From contig JAUPWC010000158.1 in the NCBI GenBank assembly GCA_030916665.1, positions 1-8,899 of the forward strand: a DNA stretch of 8,899 bases, in the 5' to 3' direction. The notes beneath the pieces are model-generated. The model was not told where the DNA came from. It did not search any database and was given only the letters and a program-made list of their open reading frames with translations. The first letter of the stretch is position 1, and every line of letters begins with the position of its first letter. This DNA comes from Verrucomicrobiota bacterium (GTDB lineage: Bacteria > Verrucomicrobiota > Verrucomicrobiia > Opitutales > Opitutaceae). The translations under genes were made by a program, and so were the position numbers. Shown one piece after another: positions 6,949-8,899 of this stretch.

Positions 6949-7352
6949 TGCGGGGCGGCCTCCGGGGTGCCGGAGCCGAAGCAGTCGGCGATGATCTCGT
7001 CAAAGCGCGCAGTCAGTTCTTCGCGCGGGGTGTCCTTGCGGATGTAGTCGTTGGCTCCGAGGCGCACGCACTCCTCGACGGTCTGGCGGTTGGTCAGCGA
7101 GGTGAGCATCACGATGAGGGCATCGGGATCGTGGCTGCGGATCTGCTCCAGCGCCTGCAGGCCGTCCATGTTCGGCATATTGACGTCCATGAGCACCATG
7201 TCGGGCTTGTGCTGCTTGTAGAGCTCGACGGCCTGGGCGCCGTCGCTGGCCTCGAGGATGCGCGGGTTGTCGAATTTGCGCAACACGAGGCCGATGAACT
7301 TCCGGATATGCGCCTCGTCGTCGGTCAGGAGAATGGTCTGGGGGTAGCTCAT
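6945..7352 (-). CDS. Single-domain (CheY-like) response regulator
   Basis: 135 residues that are almost entirely one receiver domain. Key residues are the acidic pair Asp11/Asp12 (LLTDDEAH), phosphoacceptor Asp56 in MVLMDVNMP, the switch Thr84 in VMLTS, and Lys106 in YIRKDTP. There is no DNA-binding or enzymatic output domain; after the last helix comes only a short tail (GSGTPEAAPQ). Such regulators act by protein-protein binding or as phosphate shuttles. The start ATG 7352 overlaps the kinase stop as ATGA, and its own stop overlaps the next ATG the same way, so the three frames are translationally coupled. The sequence suggests that it receives phosphate from the neighbouring kinase or HPt protein and acts on the ATPase or another machine component; the target is inference. 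Confidence 0.92.
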   Translation of the reverse strand: MSYPQTILLTDDEAHIRKFIGLVLRKFDNPRILEASDGAQAVELYKQHKPDMVLMDVNMPNMDGLQALEQIRSHDPDALIVMLTSLTNRQTVEECVRLGANDYIRKDTPREELTARFDEIIADCFGSGTPEAAPQ

Positions 7353-8500
7353 GCGGCGAGAAGAGGACGGGGGAACGTGATGCGGAAAATGCTGCCGCCG
7401 GCCGGGCTATTTTCCGCGGTGATGCTGCCGCCGTGCGATTCCATGATGCGCTTGCAGATGGCAAGGCCGAGGCCGGTGCTCTTCTCGCCGGCGGTGGGCT
7501 TGACGGAGGTTTGGCTGAAATCCTTGAAGAGCTTGTGGCGTTCGCTCTCAGGAATGCCCGGCCCCTGGTCGCGCACGAGGACCGAGCAGCCCTGTTCGCC
7601 GCGTTCGACGTTGACGCGGATCACGGAGTTGGGCGGCGAGAACTTGATGGCGTTGCTGAGGAGGTTGTCGATGACCTGCTTGATCTTGTCGCCGTCGATG
7701 TGGAGCTCGGTCTCGGCGTCAATGCCTTCCAGTTCGATGCGCGAGCCCTTCTTGGCGGCGTTGATGTTGTTCAGGTAAACCGATTTGTTGAGCAGCTCGG
7801 CAATGGGGCGGATCTCCGGGTGGATCTTCAGCTCGCCGGACTCGATCACGGAAATGTCGAGCAGCTCGTTGACCATGGTGAGCATGGACTGGCTCGTTTC
7901 CTGGATGGTCTTCACGAGGTCCAGCTGATCGGGGGTGATTTCTCCGACGGTGCCGTCGGCAAGAAAATCGGCGAGGCCGCGGATCGAGGCGAGGGGATTG
8001 CGCAGGTCGTGGGCGACAATGCCGAGGAGCTTGTTCTTCGAAGCGTTGGCGGAACTCAGCTGCGAGACGAGCTGGCGCTGCTGTTCGTTCAGCAGCCGGT
8101 TCTGCAAATGCGTGCGCAGTCGGGCGAGGGCTTCGCGGGCCTTGAAGGGTTTCGGCAGATAGTCCACACCGCCGGCTTCCAGTCCCTCGACGACGTCGTC
8201 GGATTCGGACTTGGCGGTGATGAAAATGACCGGAGCGAGCAGCCCGCCATGCCGGGCCTTCAGAGTGCGACAGGTTTCAAAACCATTGATCCCCGGCATC
8301 ATCACGTCGAGCAGCACGAGGTCGGGCTTGAACTCATCGTAAACGGCCAGCGCCTCTTCGCCCGAATGAACCGCTCGCAGCTCATAACCCTCTGGCTTTA
8401 GGATACCTGTCAAAATACGAACGTTCAGGCGGTCGTCGTCCACAATTAGGACTCGGCGACCCGCCAGCTCTGGCTTGGGCGTCTCGGGGGGGGGATTCAT
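7349..8500 (-). CDS. Cytoplasmic hybrid histidine kinase with N-terminal receiver (REC-HisKA-HATPase)
   Basis: 383 residues from ATG 8500. Residues 16-130 form a receiver: Asp21-23, phosphoacceptor Asp65 in LVLLDVMMP, Thr95 and Lys117 in YLPKPF. A short coiled linker (about 130-155) leads to HisKA with the H-box IVAHDLRNPL (His164). The HATPase domain follows with N-box DNLLSNAIKF (278-287), G1 DQGPGIPE (311-318) and G2 STGLGLAI (341-348). All catalytic residues are present. There is no signal peptide, membrane segment, PAS or GAF domain, so input probably comes through phosphorylation of its own receiver or through partner proteins. An in-frame ATG at 8533 would add 11 residues (MVPYNWLRNTT); AAGG about 10 bp before it is the only hint of a ribosome binding site, so that start is possible. 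A C9 tract encodes Pro3-Pro5. This is the first gene of the five-frame minus-strand operon. Confidence 0.92.
   Translation of the reverse strand: MNPPPETPKPELAGRRVLIVDDDRLNVRILTGILKPEGYELRAVHSGEEALAVYDEFKPDLVLLDVMMPGINGFETCRTLKARHGGLLAPVIFITAKSESDDVVEGLEAGGVDYLPKPFKAREALARLRTHLQNRLLNEQQRQLVSQLSSANASKNKLLGIVAHDLRNPLASIRGLADFLADGTVGEITPDQLDLVKTIQETSQSMLTMVNELLDISVIESGELKIHPEIRPIAELLNKSVYLNNINAAKKGSRIELEGIDAETELHIDGDKIKQVIDNLLSNAIKFSPPNSVIRVNVERGEQGCSVLVRDQGPGIPESERHKLFKDFSQTSVKPTAGEKSTGLGLAICKRIMESHGGSITAENSPAGGSIFRITFPRPLLAA
8486..8494 (-). repeat. Homopolymer tract of nine C (coding strand) at the start of the kinase gene
   Basis: Nine G on the plus strand, read as CCC CCC CCC (Pro3-5) on the coding strand, directly after ATG AAT. 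With eight C the frame runs to a TAA after 17 codons (TCC TAA). With ten C it runs to a TGA within the receiver (TTA TGA). A length change of one therefore switches the kinase off in either direction. Tracts of this length can slip during replication or be misread by sequencing. Confidence 0.75.
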
Positions 8501-8533
8501 GGTCGTATTGCGCAGCCAGTTATACGGCACCAT

Positions 8534-8640
8534 GGAGCCGGGACCTTAGGCCTTATTGCATAGGCAAATTTATGTATCATGAAATCCTGATGCGATGATA
8601 TTTTGCTTGCCCGACGGGAAAATGTGACGTTCCCTTCGCC
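8534..8640. promoter_or_regulatory. Divergent AT-rich promoter region between kinase operon and metK, with inverted repeat
   Basis: This is the only intergenic region serving both the minus-strand operon and metK. Bases 8551-8608 are much richer in A and T than the surrounding genes, as expected for promoters. It contains a perfect 6-bp inverted repeat, TATCAT at 8575-8580 and ATGATA at 8595-8600, 14 bp apart. It also has a direct repeat of CCTTA (8544-8548 and 8551-8555) and a GCCT/AGGC dyad near 8550-8565. No good -35/-10 pair with proper spacing is clear on either strand. A weak GC hairpin (CCC GAC GGG, 8610-8618) lies in the metK leader. No Shine-Dalgarno precedes ATG 8641. No SAM riboswitch class could be recognised. 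Confidence 0.4.
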
Positions 8641-8899
8641 ATGGCTAATTCCTTTGTTTTCTCCTCCGAGTCGGTTGGCGAAGGCCACCCCGACAAAGTC
8701 GCCGACCTGATCTCCGACAGCGTGCTGGATGCCTGCTTGGCGCAGGACAAGTTCAGCCGCGTGGCCTGCGAGACCATGGTCAAGTCCAACATGGTCATCG
8801 TGGCCGGTGAAATCACCACCAAGGCCAAGCTCAACTATGAGGCCATCGTGCGCGCCGCCATCCGCGAGATCGGTTACGTGAACAGCGACGACGTGTTCC
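8641..8899 (+). CDS. metK: S-adenosylmethionine synthetase, N-terminal part (3' end outside window)
   Basis: Methionine adenosyltransferase makes S-adenosylmethionine from methionine and ATP in the cytoplasm. The first 86 residues are present and align by eye along their length with bacterial Met[20 protein letters not shown] carries the active-site motif with His16 and Asp18 and the metal/ATP-binding context. [20 protein letters not shown] and REIGYVNSD follow at the expected distances. The frame remains open to the window end, consistent with a full enzyme of about 390 residues. ATG 8641 is the natural start, since family members begin about 10 residues before the SESV motif. It is divergent from the kinase operon and probably has its own promoter; a functional link to the operon is not implied. 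Confidence 0.96.
   Translation, partial: MANSFVFSSESVGEGHPDKVADLISDSVLDACLAQDKFSRVACETMVKSNMVIVAGEITTKAKLNYEAIVRAAIREIGYVNSDDVF

Noticed and set aside
7433..8401. 322-codon open frame on the plus strand opposite the hybrid kinase
   Set aside because: Antisense shadow of a fully motif-bearing kinase; no independent start signal or domain.
8534..8640. SAM-responsive riboswitch upstream of metK
   Set aside because: The leader is short, and I could not match any SAM riboswitch class by conserved core or pseudoknot. The visible pairings are weak. A covariance-model search would be decisive.
1..8899. CRISPR arrays, insertion sequences, tRNA/rRNA genes, phage or defence genes
   Set aside because: No spaced direct repeats, transposase motifs, terminal inverted repeats or RNA-gene signatures were seen; gene content is housekeeping, envelope and signalling.

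Overview
The window looks like ordinary chromosome from a GC-rich Gram-negative bacterium. The protein style (a DUF1573 protein, a receiver-kinase with no membrane segment, an N-terminally unusual PilB/GspE-type ATPase, this form of MetK) and the near absence of Shine-Dalgarno sequences suggest Verrucomicrobiota, perhaps Opitutaceae. That assignment is inference from style only; no rRNA or other marker is present.

The left part (1-3968, + strand) is the end of a cell-surface polysaccharide locus. It holds the C-terminus of a membrane glycosyltransferase-like protein, then a 391-residue outer-membrane beta-barrel, then, 22 bp later, a 716-residue Wzc-type polysaccharide co-polymerase with a BY-kinase domain and a tyrosine-rich tail. 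The likely division of labour is that the kinase/co-polymerase controls chain length and export in the inner membrane while the barrel provides the outer-membrane route. The window shows no Wza-type OPX protein, flippase or polymerase; these would have to lie upstream.

The right part (3975-8500, - strand) converges on the first with only 6 bp between stop codons. Read in its own direction it runs: receiver-histidine kinase, single-domain response regulator, a 62-codon reading frame, a PilB/GspE-family secretion or pilus ATPase, and a stand-alone HPt protein. The first junctions are ATGA stop/start overlaps and the later gaps are very short, so this is one operon. It contains every part of a phosphorelay plus the ATPase of a type IV pilus or type II secretion machine, with no pilin, secretin or inner-membrane platform gene beside it. 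After a terminator-like dyad comes a separate exported DUF1573 protein.

Two places in this operon deserve attention. The ATPase N-terminus appears to be in a different frame from its body, with three homopolymer runs at the switch. The kinase has a run of nine C right after its start codon. The far right (8641-8899, + strand) is the start of metK, divergent from the kinase across an AT-rich promoter region that carries a 6-bp inverted repeat.
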